From positions 5,001 through 38,304 of the forward strand of contig UQRY01000018.1 in the NCBI GenBank assembly GCA_900543675.1: 33,304 bases of DNA. The letters run 5' to 3'. This document shows, piece after piece, positions 7,288 through 14,533 of the stretch (its first letter is position 1; each line of letters begins with the position of its first letter). This DNA is from an uncultured Mycoplasmatota bacterium (GTDB taxonomy: Bacteria > Bacillota_I > Bacilli_A > RF39 > UBA660). The notes under the pieces are model-generated. The model was given only the letters and a program-made list of their open reading frames with translations. It did not search any database and was not told where the DNA came from. The position numbers and the translations under genes were made by a program.

Positions 7288-7347
7288 ATGGATTATAGAA
7301 TAGTTGTGGATGCTGGACATGGAGGAATAGGAGTATCCCAAAAATAG
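7288..7347 (+). pseudogene. Truncated N-acetylmuramoyl-L-alanine amidase (5' stump)
   Basis: A good ribosome site (GAGGAGGA, 7273-7280) precedes an ATG that encodes MDYRIVVDAGHGGIGVSQK and then TAG. RIVVDAGHGG is the first Zn-ligand motif of Amidase_3 enzymes and matches GVVVDAGHGG of the intact amidase at 12392. After about 13 residues the homology stops and no other frame continues it. This is the beginning of a second amidase gene whose remainder is gone. The stump lies about 40 bp left of the accessory block, and the intact amidase lies directly right of it. An expressed 19-residue peptide is possible but less likely. Confidence 0.7.
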
Positions 7348-7389
7348 GGAAATGACTATAAATGCTGATAAATACAAGGAAAAGAGATG

Positions 7390-7400
7390 TTTTGATAGGA
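7390..7400 (+). repeat. Left copy of 11-bp direct repeat bracketing the accessory block
   Basis: TTTTGATAGGA, identical to 12215-12225. The two copies enclose exactly the genes from 7500 to 12194. Confidence 0.5.
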
Positions 7401-7442
7401 AAGTGTTTTTTATATAAAAATTTATCTTATACTTTTAGTTTG

Positions 7443-7471
7443 TTGTAACACTTATTTTTTTATATTATAAT
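7443..7471 (+). promoter_or_regulatory. Sigma-A promoter of the 413-aa gene
   Basis: TTGTAA (7443-7448), 17 nt, TATAAT (7466-7471). Confidence 0.6.
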
Positions 7472-7499
7472 TAGTATAGATAAAGGATAGTGATTAAAT

Positions 7500-8741
7500 A
7501 TGGATAATGATAATAGTACTTTAAATGAAGTTTTACAATTTGGAAAATTAGTTCAGCTAATTAATAAGGAATTGAAAATAAAGAAAGTATATGATTGCGA
7601 GTATATGCTTATTAATCATTCTGTCGAAGATGTAATTCATGTTTTAGAAGATTTAAGTGATAGTTATAATTCAATTAAGGATGAAACATTAGGAAATAGT
7701 ATTAAATTTTCTGATTGTCTTGAAAAGTATTTAGTTCTTGTTAAAAAATATTATGAATCTTTGTTTATTAAAAATGGTGATAAAGATAAAGTTGCAGATA
7801 AATATTTTAAAAAAGTAAGTGAACCCACAAAAAGAAATGGTTATTATATTCATTATGACAAAAGTAATATAGGAATGATTATGTCAGATGTTCAAAAAAC
7901 TTTATCTTTAATGAAAGAAGCTGTTCAAGTTTTTTATAAGGTATATAATAATAAAAAGTTAATTGCTGAATTAAGTACAAAAGATATTGATAATAGTGAT
8001 TATTTAGAGTTTCAAATCAAAGAAAGTGAATTGTTACATTTATTAGGTGTGACAGCAGGACAATTAAGAGATAATCCTGATTTTCAAAAGTTAACTGGTA
8101 ATAAAAAGATGAACTCTACACAAATTCTTGAGTGGATTTTAAAAGATAGTGAAGGGAATAATGATTTACTTCAATATAGTGAAGATTTTATAAAAAGAAT
8201 TTTAAATTCTGCTAATTATAATGTAGTAGAAAAACAGTTTAGTCCTGAAGTTAGTAGTCAATTACTTAACTATCATAAAATAAAATCAAAATCAGAGACA
8301 TTTATGAAGTATGGTCCTTTAGAAAAAGTTTCTTTAGTTGCCAAATTACAAGGCAATGCAACTTTATCGAAAAATTCTAAAAGTAATACTGTAATGATTA
8401 CTAAAACAGATATTTATAAGAAATATCCTTGGGCATATTTTGGTAGTGTTCAACAACCTAATAATAAATATATAGAAACATTGCAAATTGATAGTAATGA
8501 GAATAAAAAAGAATTATTTAGGTATTCAAAGCCAGCTATTGTAAAAGGAATAGAAACAATAGATGGTGCAGGTTCTGTAGATGGTGGTAGATTGTTTTCT
8601 CCTGAAGAACAATTTGATTTGTTTGTTGATGCATATACTTCTTTTGGAGATACTATGGATTTTACAGATTTAATTAGTTATTTTCAACAGTTATCTGACT
8701 CATATGATCCTGATATTTCACGTGGTAAGTCTAGAAGATAA
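7500..8741 (+). CDS. Unknown 413-aa protein, possibly PBECR4-like nuclease domain
   Basis: The function is not recognised. The protein is soluble and Lys/Asp-rich with no signal peptide. The N-terminal ~140 residues look helical. From about residue 165 it has FQIKESELLHLLGVTAGQ, then ILEWILKD, then LLNYHKIKSKSETFMKYGP, SNTVMITKTD and WAYFGSVQ. The order of a beta strand, HLLGV, a helical middle and late short strands recalls the phage-associated Barnase/EndoU/ColicinE5/RelE-like PBECR4 nuclease fold. This is an impression from motif order, not a demonstrated match. The ATG at 7500 has an AAAGGA site and its own promoter. The gene is convergent with the LysR gene, 13 bp away. Codon use is AT-rich and CpG-poor, like the rest of the block. 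Confidence 0.75.
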   Translation: MDNDNSTLNEVLQFGKLVQLINKELKIKKVYDCEYMLINHSVEDVIHVLEDLSDSYNSIKDETLGNSIKFSDCLEKYLVLVKKYYESLFIKNGDKDKVADKYFKKVSEPTKRNGYYIHYDKSNIGMIMSDVQKTLSLMKEAVQVFYKVYNNKKLIAELSTKDIDNSDYLEFQIKESELLHLLGVTAGQLRDNPDFQKLTGNKKMNSTQILEWILKDSEGNNDLLQYSEDFIKRILNSANYNVVEKQFSPEVSSQLLNYHKIKSKSETFMKYGPLEKVSLVAKLQGNATLSKNSKSNTVMITKTDIYKKYPWAYFGSVQQPNNKYIETLQIDSNENKKELFRYSKPAIVKGIETIDGAGSVDGGRLFSPEEQFDLFVDAYTSFGDTMDFTDLISYFQQLSDSYDPDISRGKSRR

Positions 8742-8754
8742 GGAGTATTGAACC

Positions 8755-9642
8755 TTATTTTCTTTCATTTATGTAGTTTATAAAATTTTTTGCAACTAAA
8801 CTTTTATTATCTTCATTAAATACCAAACCTAAATATTTTTCTTTTAATGGTAGTTCAATATCTAATTTAAATAAAGTTCCGTTTTCTAACTCTTTTTTTA
8901 TGTGTTCTTCTGTAAGCATTCCTATCCCAAAACCTGCTTCTGTAAATTCTTTTATTAAAGTATTACTTCCAAATTCCATTTCTGGTTTAATATTGATATT
9001 ATTTTCAACACAGTAATCATCTAATCTTATTCTTGTAGTCGCTCCTTTAGTTAAAATTAATAGAGGCAAGTTTTCTAATTCTTTTTTTGATATTTTCTTT
9101 CCTTTTAAATATTCAAAATTACTATTTGCTACTAGACAATCATGTAAATCTATTAACTTTATTTCTTTGAAATCATTTGGTAAATTATATGGAAGGTTTG
9201 TGAAGATTACATCTATTAGTCCCATCTTTGCTTTTTTTATTAAATCTTTAGTTTTGTCAGTAAATATCCTAATTGTTATTTTAGGATATTTTTTATGAAA
9301 TGATTTAATATATGGCATTAAATATTCATGTATTATAGTTTTGCTTGCACCAATATTTATAGTACCAGATTCCATATTAGTTAGAACTTTTAAATCATTT
9401 TCGGCTGAATCTATTAAATCAATTGCTTCTTTAATTTTATTGTAAATTGTTTCTCCAGCTTCAGTTAAGGTGACTCCATCTCTTTTTCTTACAAATAAAG
9501 ATGTGTTTATTTGATTTTCTAAAGTTTTTATTGATTTGCTAATAGCAGGTTGACTTATAGCAAGTTCATTTGCGGCTCTAGTAATACTTTCATTTTTAGC
9601 GACATAATAGAAAACTTTATATAATTCTAAATTTATATTCAT
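8755..9642 (-). CDS. LysR-family transcriptional regulator
   Basis: A 295-residue LTTR. The N-terminal winged helix-turn-helix at residues 1-60 includes ITRAANELAISQPAISKSIKTLE, here given only as the span about 20-42. The effector-binding domain runs from about residue 90 and contains IGASKTIIHEYLMPYI, VIFTNLP, EAGFGIGMLTE and FINYINERK. The ATG at 9642 follows a GAAAGGAG site. It is divergent from the operon starting at 9767, the classic arrangement for an LTTR and its target, and a 15-bp palindrome with T-N11-A geometry lies between them at 9658-9672. The effector is unknown. It is one of the genes inside the presumed inserted block. Confidence 0.92.
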   Translation of the reverse strand: MNINLELYKVFYYVAKNESITRAANELAISQPAISKSIKTLENQINTSLFVRKRDGVTLTEAGETIYNKIKEAIDLIDSAENDLKVLTNMESGTINIGASKTIIHEYLMPYIKSFHKKYPKITIRIFTDKTKDLIKKAKMGLIDVIFTNLPYNLPNDFKEIKLIDLHDCLVANSNFEYLKGKKISKKELENLPLLILTKGATTRIRLDDYCVENNINIKPEMEFGSNTLIKEFTEAGFGIGMLTEEHIKKELENGTLFKLDIELPLKEKYLGLVFNEDNKSLVAKNFINYINERK

Positions 9643-9657
9643 ATTTAGACTCCTTTC

Positions 9658-9672
9658 ATAACTAATAGTTAT
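9658..9672. promoter_or_regulatory. LTTR operator (T-N11-A palindrome)
   Basis: ATAACTA-A-TAGTTAT is a perfect 15-bp palindrome containing T(9659)-N11-A(9671). It lies just upstream of the LysR ribosome site, suiting autoregulation and control of the divergent operon. Confidence 0.6.
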
Positions 9673-9698
9673 ATTAGATATAAAAAATATGTATTTTA

Positions 9699-9707
9699 AT
9701 TATATCA
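9699..9707 (-). promoter_or_regulatory. Extended -10 of the LysR gene
   Basis: The minus strand reads TGATATAAT. The predicted start near 9692 places the palindrome inside the leader. A plus-strand TATAAT at 9718-9723 is the likely -10 of the 9767 operon, with a poor -35, as expected of an activated promoter. Confidence 0.45.
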
Positions 9708-9766
9708 CTTTTTAAATTATAATACTAGTGCTTTCTTTAAGAAATGCAATTTATTGGAGGTGTTTT

Positions 9767-10375
9767 ATGTTTGAGGAATATTTATTATGTTTATTTAAAC
9801 AATATTGTGATGCTAGAGGATTAGATATAAATAATATTAATAATATGTATTCAAATGACTTTGTTGATTGGATTGTTCTAAATAAGAGTTTATTAAATGA
9901 TTATATGGATTATTTAAATACTTTAGGATTAAATTATTCAGTAGTTGATATAGTAGAAATTGGTCATGGTAAATATGATTCGCTTTTTCAATATGGAGTA
10001 AATATAATATCAACATTTTCTGAAACAATAGGTAAGTTAAATTCTAGATTGTTTGTAGATAAAGGTATTCCTTTAACTATTGGACAGCATGGAATTGAAA
10101 TTCCTAAAGAACATATTATATTAACCCATAACCCATATTTTGAAAGTGAAATACTTAGTTGGTATGTAATTCATAATGTTGGAGTTAAGAATATAAGTAT
10201 AGGAATGTTTGGAAAATTATCTGATGAAGATACAGAAAGAAAAGTAGAATTACTTGTAAAATTATCAAAGCAAATGACTGATGATTATTCACTTAATTAT
10301 GATACTAATAATGACAGTTTCTTTTGTTCTCTTAATAGTAAAAGAAATGTTAAAAGAAGAAAGTTAACTGGGTAA
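9767..10375 (+). CDS. Unknown 202-aa protein, first gene of the sigma-like operon
   Basis: Not recognised. The frame is open from 9728, but ATG 9767 has a TTGGAGG site 7 nt upstream and is chosen. The protein is soluble, with a mixed alpha/beta look: an acidic N-terminus (MFEEYLLCLFKQYC), VVDIVEIGHGKYDSLFQYG, IPLTIGQHGIEIPKEHI, then a basic C-terminus (KRNVKRRKL). No membrane segment or signal peptide is seen. It ends 24 bp before the ATG of the sigma-like gene, whose ribosome site lies in the gap, so the two are very probably co-transcribed. By position it could be a partner or regulator of the sigma-like protein, but nothing in the sequence proves this. Confidence 0.7.
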   Translation: MFEEYLLCLFKQYCDARGLDINNINNMYSNDFVDWIVLNKSLLNDYMDYLNTLGLNYSVVDIVEIGHGKYDSLFQYGVNIISTFSETIGKLNSRLFVDKGIPLTIGQHGIEIPKEHIILTHNPYFESEILSWYVIHNVGVKNISIGMFGKLSDEDTERKVELLVKLSKQMTDDYSLNYDTNNDSFFCSLNSKRNVKRRKLTG

Positions 10376-10399
10376 GTTGAGTTGTTAAAAGGGGGAAAT

Positions 10400-11338
10400 A
10401 TGGAAGAATTGATACAATGGTATAATCAAATATCTTCATTATCAAAGTTGAAGTTATCTGATGCACAAAATCTATATAGAAAAGCAATTAATACTCAAGA
10501 TAAAATTTTAAAGAAGGCTTATATGGATGAGCTTGTTTTAGGGACTTTATATGTAGTCTATGAATATATAGAAAGAAATAAATTAGAATTATTTGTCTCT
10601 TCTTCATATGATATGGACGATATAATCAGTTCTTTTAATGAGGTATGGATTAAAAAAATATATAATGGAGAATTATTAAATGTTAGTAGATATTCATTAT
10701 TATTTACTTCTCCATACTTTAATGAAGTTTATAACAATTTATGTGGTGATGAAATAATAGTAAACGAACAATTTGATATTTCTATAAGTTGTTTTGTTGA
10801 ACTTTTGACATCATATATATTGTATAAAAATAAAGGATTAGATAAATCATTTAGAGAAGTAGTTAATGAAACTTTTTTTACTGATAGATGGGATAGTTGG
10901 TCTTATTGTATGTATGATGAAGTTATAAGAATAATACCTTTATTTGAAAGAATTTATAATAATCTAAACTTTGATAAAACTGATGATTTAAATTTAGTAA
11001 AAACAAAGATAGCTGATTATTTAAGATTAATAATAAATATAGGGTTGATAGAACCACTATCAAATGAACTTTTAGATAGAAATGATATGGAAAATAGTAT
11101 TACTACTGATATTGTAATGGAACAATTTATAAGAGATGTTGATGAAGTACTTACTGATAAAAAAGAAAGGAAAATAATCCATGAAAGATTTGGGTTATAT
11201 GATGGAGATTATAAAGTTTTAGAAACTGTGGGTAAATATAATGGAATAACTAAGGGAAGAGTTAGCCAGATAGTAACTAAGACTTTAAGAAAGTTAAGAA
11301 GTAAAGAAAAAATCAGAAAAATAATTAATGATATTTAA
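10400..11338 (+). CDS. Divergent sigma-70-like protein
   Basis: A 312-residue protein. Residues ~250-305 are a clear sigma region 4: KERKIIHERFGLYDGDYKVL followed by GITKGRVSQIVTKTLRKLRS, matching the RpoD-type recognition helix that reads the -35 element. An earlier part (about residues 35-85: LVLGTLYVVYEYIER, SSYDMDDIISSF) resembles a worn region 2.1-2.2. The ~150 residues between them look unlike ordinary sigma region 3. ATG 10400 is chosen over the upstream frame because AAAGGGGG lies 5-8 nt before it. The stop overlaps the ribosome site of the next gene, showing tight operon packing. It could be an alternative sigma factor or a transcriptional regulator that uses only region 4. Confidence 0.7.
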   Translation: MEELIQWYNQISSLSKLKLSDAQNLYRKAINTQDKILKKAYMDELVLGTLYVVYEYIERNKLELFVSSSYDMDDIISSFNEVWIKKIYNGELLNVSRYSLLFTSPYFNEVYNNLCGDEIIVNEQFDISISCFVELLTSYILYKNKGLDKSFREVVNETFFTDRWDSWSYCMYDEVIRIIPLFERIYNNLNFDKTDDLNLVKTKIADYLRLIINIGLIEPLSNELLDRNDMENSITTDIVMEQFIRDVDEVLTDKKERKIIHERFGLYDGDYKVLETVGKYNGITKGRVSQIVTKTLRKLRSKEKIRKIINDI

Positions 11339-11351
11339 GGAGGAATTTAAT

Positions 11352-12194
11352 ATGGCAAAAATTATAGAATTTAATAAAAATAGCAATAGTAATGAAACTA
11401 ATGAAAGATTAGAGAAAATGTTATTATTATATAATCAAACTAAAGATGAAAAATATTTAGAAATGTTAGATATGTTATATAATTTAAAAAGAGTAGAATA
11501 TGAGATAATTATTCAAAAAGAAGAGGACCTAGAATGGAAACAAAACTTTGGAATGGGATTTTGGTTTGTTTTAAATGAATTTAATACAAAACCTATGATT
11601 AAAGATTTTATGGCTAAATATATGCTTGAAGAAATATATAAAGAAGATAAAGAATTTAATATAGAAAAATATTTACATTCAAGATTTAATTCTAAAGAAG
11701 CATTATTAAAAATAGGGATTAGAAATTATATATTAAATTCTATATATGGATATGATGAAAGTTTAAATGGATATCTAACAGTTCATCTTGATTTATTAGA
11801 AGATGTTGAAAATAAGTTAAATGGTATTATACTTAATTGGGATAAATATGAAAGTGATAATAAGAAAACATTTGAAGAGTTACTAGATGTAACGGATGAA
11901 TTTGTTAAAGGAACTAATTGTTTTTTTTCTACAGTTGAGTTAGCATATTATTTAAGATTTGCTTTAGGTTATGAGTGGTCAGATGAATTTAGAGAATTAG
12001 TTGATGATGATAATGATGTTTCAGATGAAGAGTTTTATAGATTTATGTTTGATAATTTAGATTTACAAACACAAAAGACGTTATTAGATTATCGAAAATT
12101 TATTAAAAATTTTGAAAATAATGGAGAATATCCTGATGCTTATGTGATTGAACAATCAAGAATAAAAAAATTGCAATTAAGGAAAAGTAAGTAA
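11352..12194 (+). CDS. Unknown 280-aa acidic protein, last gene of the sigma-like operon
   Basis: Not recognised. The start follows a perfect TAAGGAGG site that overlaps the stop of the sigma-like gene, so it is translated from the same transcript. The protein is acidic, mostly helical, and rich in Glu, Asp, Leu and Tyr; examples are LEKMLLLYNQTKDEKYLEML and GYEWSDEFRELVDDDNDVSD. It ends in a basic tail (RIKKLQLRKSK). There are no membrane segments, Cys motifs or recognisable catalytic signatures. An anti-sigma or adaptor role is a guess from position only. Codon use is AT-rich and CpG-poor like the two genes before it. Confidence 0.7.
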   Translation: MAKIIEFNKNSNSNETNERLEKMLLLYNQTKDEKYLEMLDMLYNLKRVEYEIIIQKEEDLEWKQNFGMGFWFVLNEFNTKPMIKDFMAKYMLEEIYKEDKEFNIEKYLHSRFNSKEALLKIGIRNYILNSIYGYDESLNGYLTVHLDLLEDVENKLNGIILNWDKYESDNKKTFEELLDVTDEFVKGTNCFFSTVELAYYLRFALGYEWSDEFRELVDDDNDVSDEEFYRFMFDNLDLQTQKTLLDYRKFIKNFENNGEYPDAYVIEQSRIKKLQLRKSK

Positions 12195-12214
12195 TAATTT
12201 AAGATAAGTTAATA

Positions 12215-12225
12215 TTTTGATAGGA
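12215..12225 (+). repeat. Right copy of 11-bp direct repeat
   Basis: TTTTGATAGGA, identical to 7390-7400, 21 bp after the last gene of the accessory block. Confidence 0.5.
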
Positions 12226-12347
12226 TTTAATTGGATTAAAGTTTAAGTGAAATGTTCTTATTATTTGCATAATACCCACTAAAACTTAAGAATGTAAGGT
12301 TGTTTTGTAAAAAAGATGCTTTGTATTGTATTTAAATGCTTTTTGTA

Positions 12348-12374
12348 ACCAAATGCCTATATTTACATATTTTA
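12348..12374 (+). promoter_or_regulatory. Possible mother-cell (sigma-K/E type) promoter of the LysM amidase
   Basis: AC (12348-12349), 16 nt, CATATTTTA (12366-12374), fitting the sigma-K pattern AC-N16/17-CATAnnnTA. The same nine bases precede cwlJ. Caveat: the predicted start (~12381) falls at the ribosome site, leaving almost no leader. Confidence 0.35.
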
Positions 12375-12391
12375 ATGTAGAGGTGAATATT

Positions 12392-13786
12392 ATGAATGAG
12401 CAAAGAGTAACAGGTGTTGTGGTTGATGCTGGACATGGTGGCGATGATCCAGGTGCAGTAAGTGGAGGACTAAGAGAAAAGGACTTTACTTTAGAAGCAG
12501 CTAATTATATGTATAATCGGTTTAAAGAATTAGGTGTACCCGTTGCGATTACTAGAGATAGTGATGTCACTTTAAGTAGACAACAACGATTAAATACCAT
12601 GAATAATTCTTTTGGCACTGATCCTAAAGTGATTATTTTATCTAATCACATTAATTCGGGAGGTGGCGAAGGCGCTGAAATCATTTATCCTCTACGTAGT
12701 TCTTCTACTTTGCCAAGACAGATACTAGAAGAAATTGGTTCAGAGGGGCAACCTACTAGGACATATTATCAAAAAAGATTACCCGAAGATCCTTCTAAAG
12801 ACTATTATTATATTATGCGGGAAACTCCTGATACAACTTCACTACTTATTGAATATGGATTTATCGACAATCCTAATGATGTTAAACGACTACAAAATAA
12901 TCTCTTAGATTATGTAGAAGCTGTAGTTAGAGCAGTTACTAGATATATTGGTGTTCCTTACGTAGCTCCTGATGGTATCTCAGAAGAAACTTATGTTGTT
13001 CAAAAGGGGGATAGTTTATATAGTATTGCACAAAAATTTGGAACAACAGTAGATCAGTTAAAGAAATGGAATAATTTGACTAGTAATATCTTGCAAATCG
13101 GGCAAGTGTTAATCGTCTCAGAGAAGGAAGAAACAGCGCCACCTAGTGAAAATTATATTAATTATACGGTAAAAAGTGGAGATACTCTTTATAAAATAGC
13201 CAATGAATTTAACACTTCGGTTCAACAAATCATAGACTTAAATGATTTAGGGACTACAGTTTTGTCAATAGGTCAAACATTGCGGATTCCAACGTCTGGA
13301 TCTTCTACTACGAATACTTATACCGTAAAGAGTGGCGATAGTTTGTGGAAGATTGCCAATCAATTTGGCGTCAGTGTAGATGATTTGATCAATGCCAATA
13401 ATCTAACTTCTACTGTATTACAAGTAGGACAGCAGCTAATTATACCCAATCAGGGCTCTTCTACACCACCAATAGGAGAAAATACACCAATTAGTTATAC
13501 GGTAAAAAGTGGCGATAGTTTGTGGTCAATTGCTAATCGCTATAATACGACAGTAGCAGAACTTAGACGGTTAAACAATTTAACTAGTGATGTATTGCAA
13601 ATCGGGCAAGTTCTTAGAATTCCAAACTCATCAATGCCTAATCCGATTACTTATACCGTAAAAAGTGGCGATAGTTTATGGTCAATTGCTAATCGCTACA
13701 ATACGACAGTAGCAGAACTTAGACGGTTAAACAATCTAACTAGTGATGTGTTACAAATCGGACAACAATTAATCATTCCACAATAA
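12392..13786 (+). CDS. N-acetylmuramoyl-L-alanine amidase with five LysM repeats, no signal peptide
   Basis: Cleaves the bond between N-acetylmuramic acid and the peptide stem. The 464-residue protein starts at ATG 12392 after AGAGGTG; the longer frame to 12326 has no ribosome site. The Amidase_3 domain covers residues ~7-190 with Zn ligands in VVDAGHGGDDPGA, LREKDF and SNHINSGGGEGAE, and the catalytic Glu in LLIEYGF. Five LysM domains follow (each about 44 residues, xYTVKSGDSLWxIA...QIGQxLxIP), joined by short Pro/Ser linkers; the last two are almost identical. No export signal is visible, as in CwlC-type mother-cell lytic enzymes and in the CwlJ-like neighbour. A stump of a related gene lies at 7288. 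Confidence 0.95.
   Translation: MNEQRVTGVVVDAGHGGDDPGAVSGGLREKDFTLEAANYMYNRFKELGVPVAITRDSDVTLSRQQRLNTMNNSFGTDPKVIILSNHINSGGGEGAEIIYPLRSSSTLPRQILEEIGSEGQPTRTYYQKRLPEDPSKDYYYIMRETPDTTSLLIEYGFIDNPNDVKRLQNNLLDYVEAVVRAVTRYIGVPYVAPDGISEETYVVQKGDSLYSIAQKFGTTVDQLKKWNNLTSNILQIGQVLIVSEKEETAPPSENYINYTVKSGDTLYKIANEFNTSVQQIIDLNDLGTTVLSIGQTLRIPTSGSSTTNTYTVKSGDSLWKIANQFGVSVDDLINANNLTSTVLQVGQQLIIPNQGSSTPPIGENTPISYTVKSGDSLWSIANRYNTTVAELRRLNNLTSDVLQIGQVLRIPNSSMPNPITYTVKSGDSLWSIANRYNTTVAELRRLNNLTSDVLQIGQQLIIPQ
13493..13782 (+). repeat. Near-identical tandem LysM units 4 and 5
   Basis: The segments 13493-13622 and 13649-13782 agree over nearly all of their length at the DNA level and encode the same SIANRYNTTVAELRRLNNLT core. 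Units 1-3 are much more diverged, so this is a recent duplication or gene conversion. Confidence 0.85.
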
Positions 13787-13788
13787 TT

Positions 13789-13837
13789 AGAAAAACTATA
13801 GAATATGAAACTTTACGTTTTCTTCTATAGTTTTTCT
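13789..13837. terminator. Bidirectional terminator between amidase and cwlJ
   Basis: A 15-bp perfect inverted repeat, AGAAAAACTATAGAA (13789-13803) and its complement (13823-13837), sits between the two converging genes. Confidence 0.8.
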
Positions 13838-13900
13838 ATGAAATAAAAAATGAATAACGAATATAGGGTAATCTTATGACAGTTGTATAATGAACTGAAG

Positions 13901-14326
13901 TTAGCGAATTTGTGGACAAACTCCCGCATCTGGTTGGTAAAAACAGTGTCCTTTATATCTTCCTGCTAGTTCTTGTTCATACCAGAAGTCTACACAATTA
14001 GCTTCCCCACTTGGTGCATAGAACCATAGCGCATTAGTTGCTGGATAAAAATATTCTCCTCTTAGTACACGCTCTGCTAAATTTTTTTCTAATGTAGTTG
14101 CGCTTGAAAAGAATAGATTACTATTTACTCCAGCAAAGCCCCCAGGTGACTGGTAAATCGTATCGGTAATCGTACGATTATTCTTAAATGTCAAGCAATC
14201 GGCGATGGTACGGTTGACTACGACATTTCCAACCATAAGCATACCTAGATCCCCCTCACCTAATGCTTCTGCTCTCATCAATCTGGCTAATAAGTCTAAT
14301 TCCTTGCTCGTATATTGTACTATCAT
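13901..14326 (-). CDS. cwlJ: CwlJ-like spore cortex/cell-wall hydrolase (Hydrolase_2 family)
   Basis: A 141-residue protein with no signal peptide, the usual length of CwlJ. Matching motifs in order are LLARLMRAEALGEGDLGML (catalytic Glu region), VGNVVVNRTIADC, IYQSPGGFAGV, an A-ERVLRGE stretch, ALWFYAPSG, and GHCFYQPDAGVC at the C-terminus. In spore formers CwlJ is made in the mother cell, placed in the coat and helps degrade cortex at germination. The absence of a leader separates it from SleB. The start has an AGGTGAT site. It converges on the LysM amidase and shares with it an upstream CATATTTTA. The closely similar phage or vegetative SleB/CwlJ homologues mean that spore function is probable but not proven. 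Confidence 0.85.
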   Translation of the reverse strand: MIVQYTSKELDLLARLMRAEALGEGDLGMLMVGNVVVNRTIADCLTFKNNRTITDTIYQSPGGFAGVNSNLFFSSATTLEKNLAERVLRGEYFYPATNALWFYAPSGEANCVDFWYEQELAGRYKGHCFYQPDAGVCPQIR

Positions 14327-14340
14327 AATATCACCTATTG

Positions 14341-14368
14341 TAAAATATGATGAAAATAGTAAAAGTGT
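14341..14368 (-). promoter_or_regulatory. Possible mother-cell promoter of cwlJ
   Basis: On the minus strand AC, 17 nt, CATATTTTA (plus-strand span 14341-14349 for the -10). The -10 nonamer is the same as upstream of the LysM amidase and the same very short leader problem applies. Confidence 0.35.
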
Positions 14369-14370
14369 TA

Positions 14371-14399
14371 TTGAATATTGAAAATGAATATGTTATAAT
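14371..14399 (+). promoter_or_regulatory. Promoter of tRNA-Trp
   Basis: TTGAAT (14371-14376), 17 nt, TATAAT (14394-14399) with an extended TGT before the hexamer. Confidence 0.75.
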
Positions 14400-14422
14400 T
14401 TGTTTTGTCGAAGAAAATTTAT

Positions 14423-14496
14423 AGGGGATTAGTTAAATGGCATAATAATGGTCTCCAAAACCACTGTTGGGAGTTCGATTCTCTCATCCCCTGCCA
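14423..14496 (+). tRNA. trnW: tRNA-Trp (anticodon CCA)
   Basis: The acceptor stem AGGGGAT/ATCCCCT, the seven-base anticodon loop CTCCAAA with CCA in the middle, the T loop TTCGATT, discriminator G and a genome-encoded 3' CCA are all visible. Confidence 0.95.
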
Positions 14497-14506
14497 GATG
14501 TAGATA

Positions 14507-14533
14507 AAGTCCAATTTTTTATTTGGACTTTTT
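14507..14533 (+). terminator. Terminator after tRNA-Trp
   Basis: AAGTCCAA/TTGGACTT stem with a T-rich loop, then TTTTT. Confidence 0.8.

Noticed and set aside
7177..7377. 66-aa minus-strand open frame over the amidase stump
   Set aside because: No ribosome site; it is the antisense shadow of the stump and leader.
12326..12391. Upstream extension of the LysM amidase as a signal peptide
   Set aside because: The extra 22 residues lack a ribosome site and a proper hydrophobic core with basic N-terminus; AGAGGTG points to ATG 12392.
14423..14496. UGA recoding to Trp (mycoplasma-like code)
   Set aside because: The tRNA anticodon is CCA, and at least three genes end in TGA or use it as stop in a sensible place (15025-15027 and the Abi gene at 21687-21689 among them).
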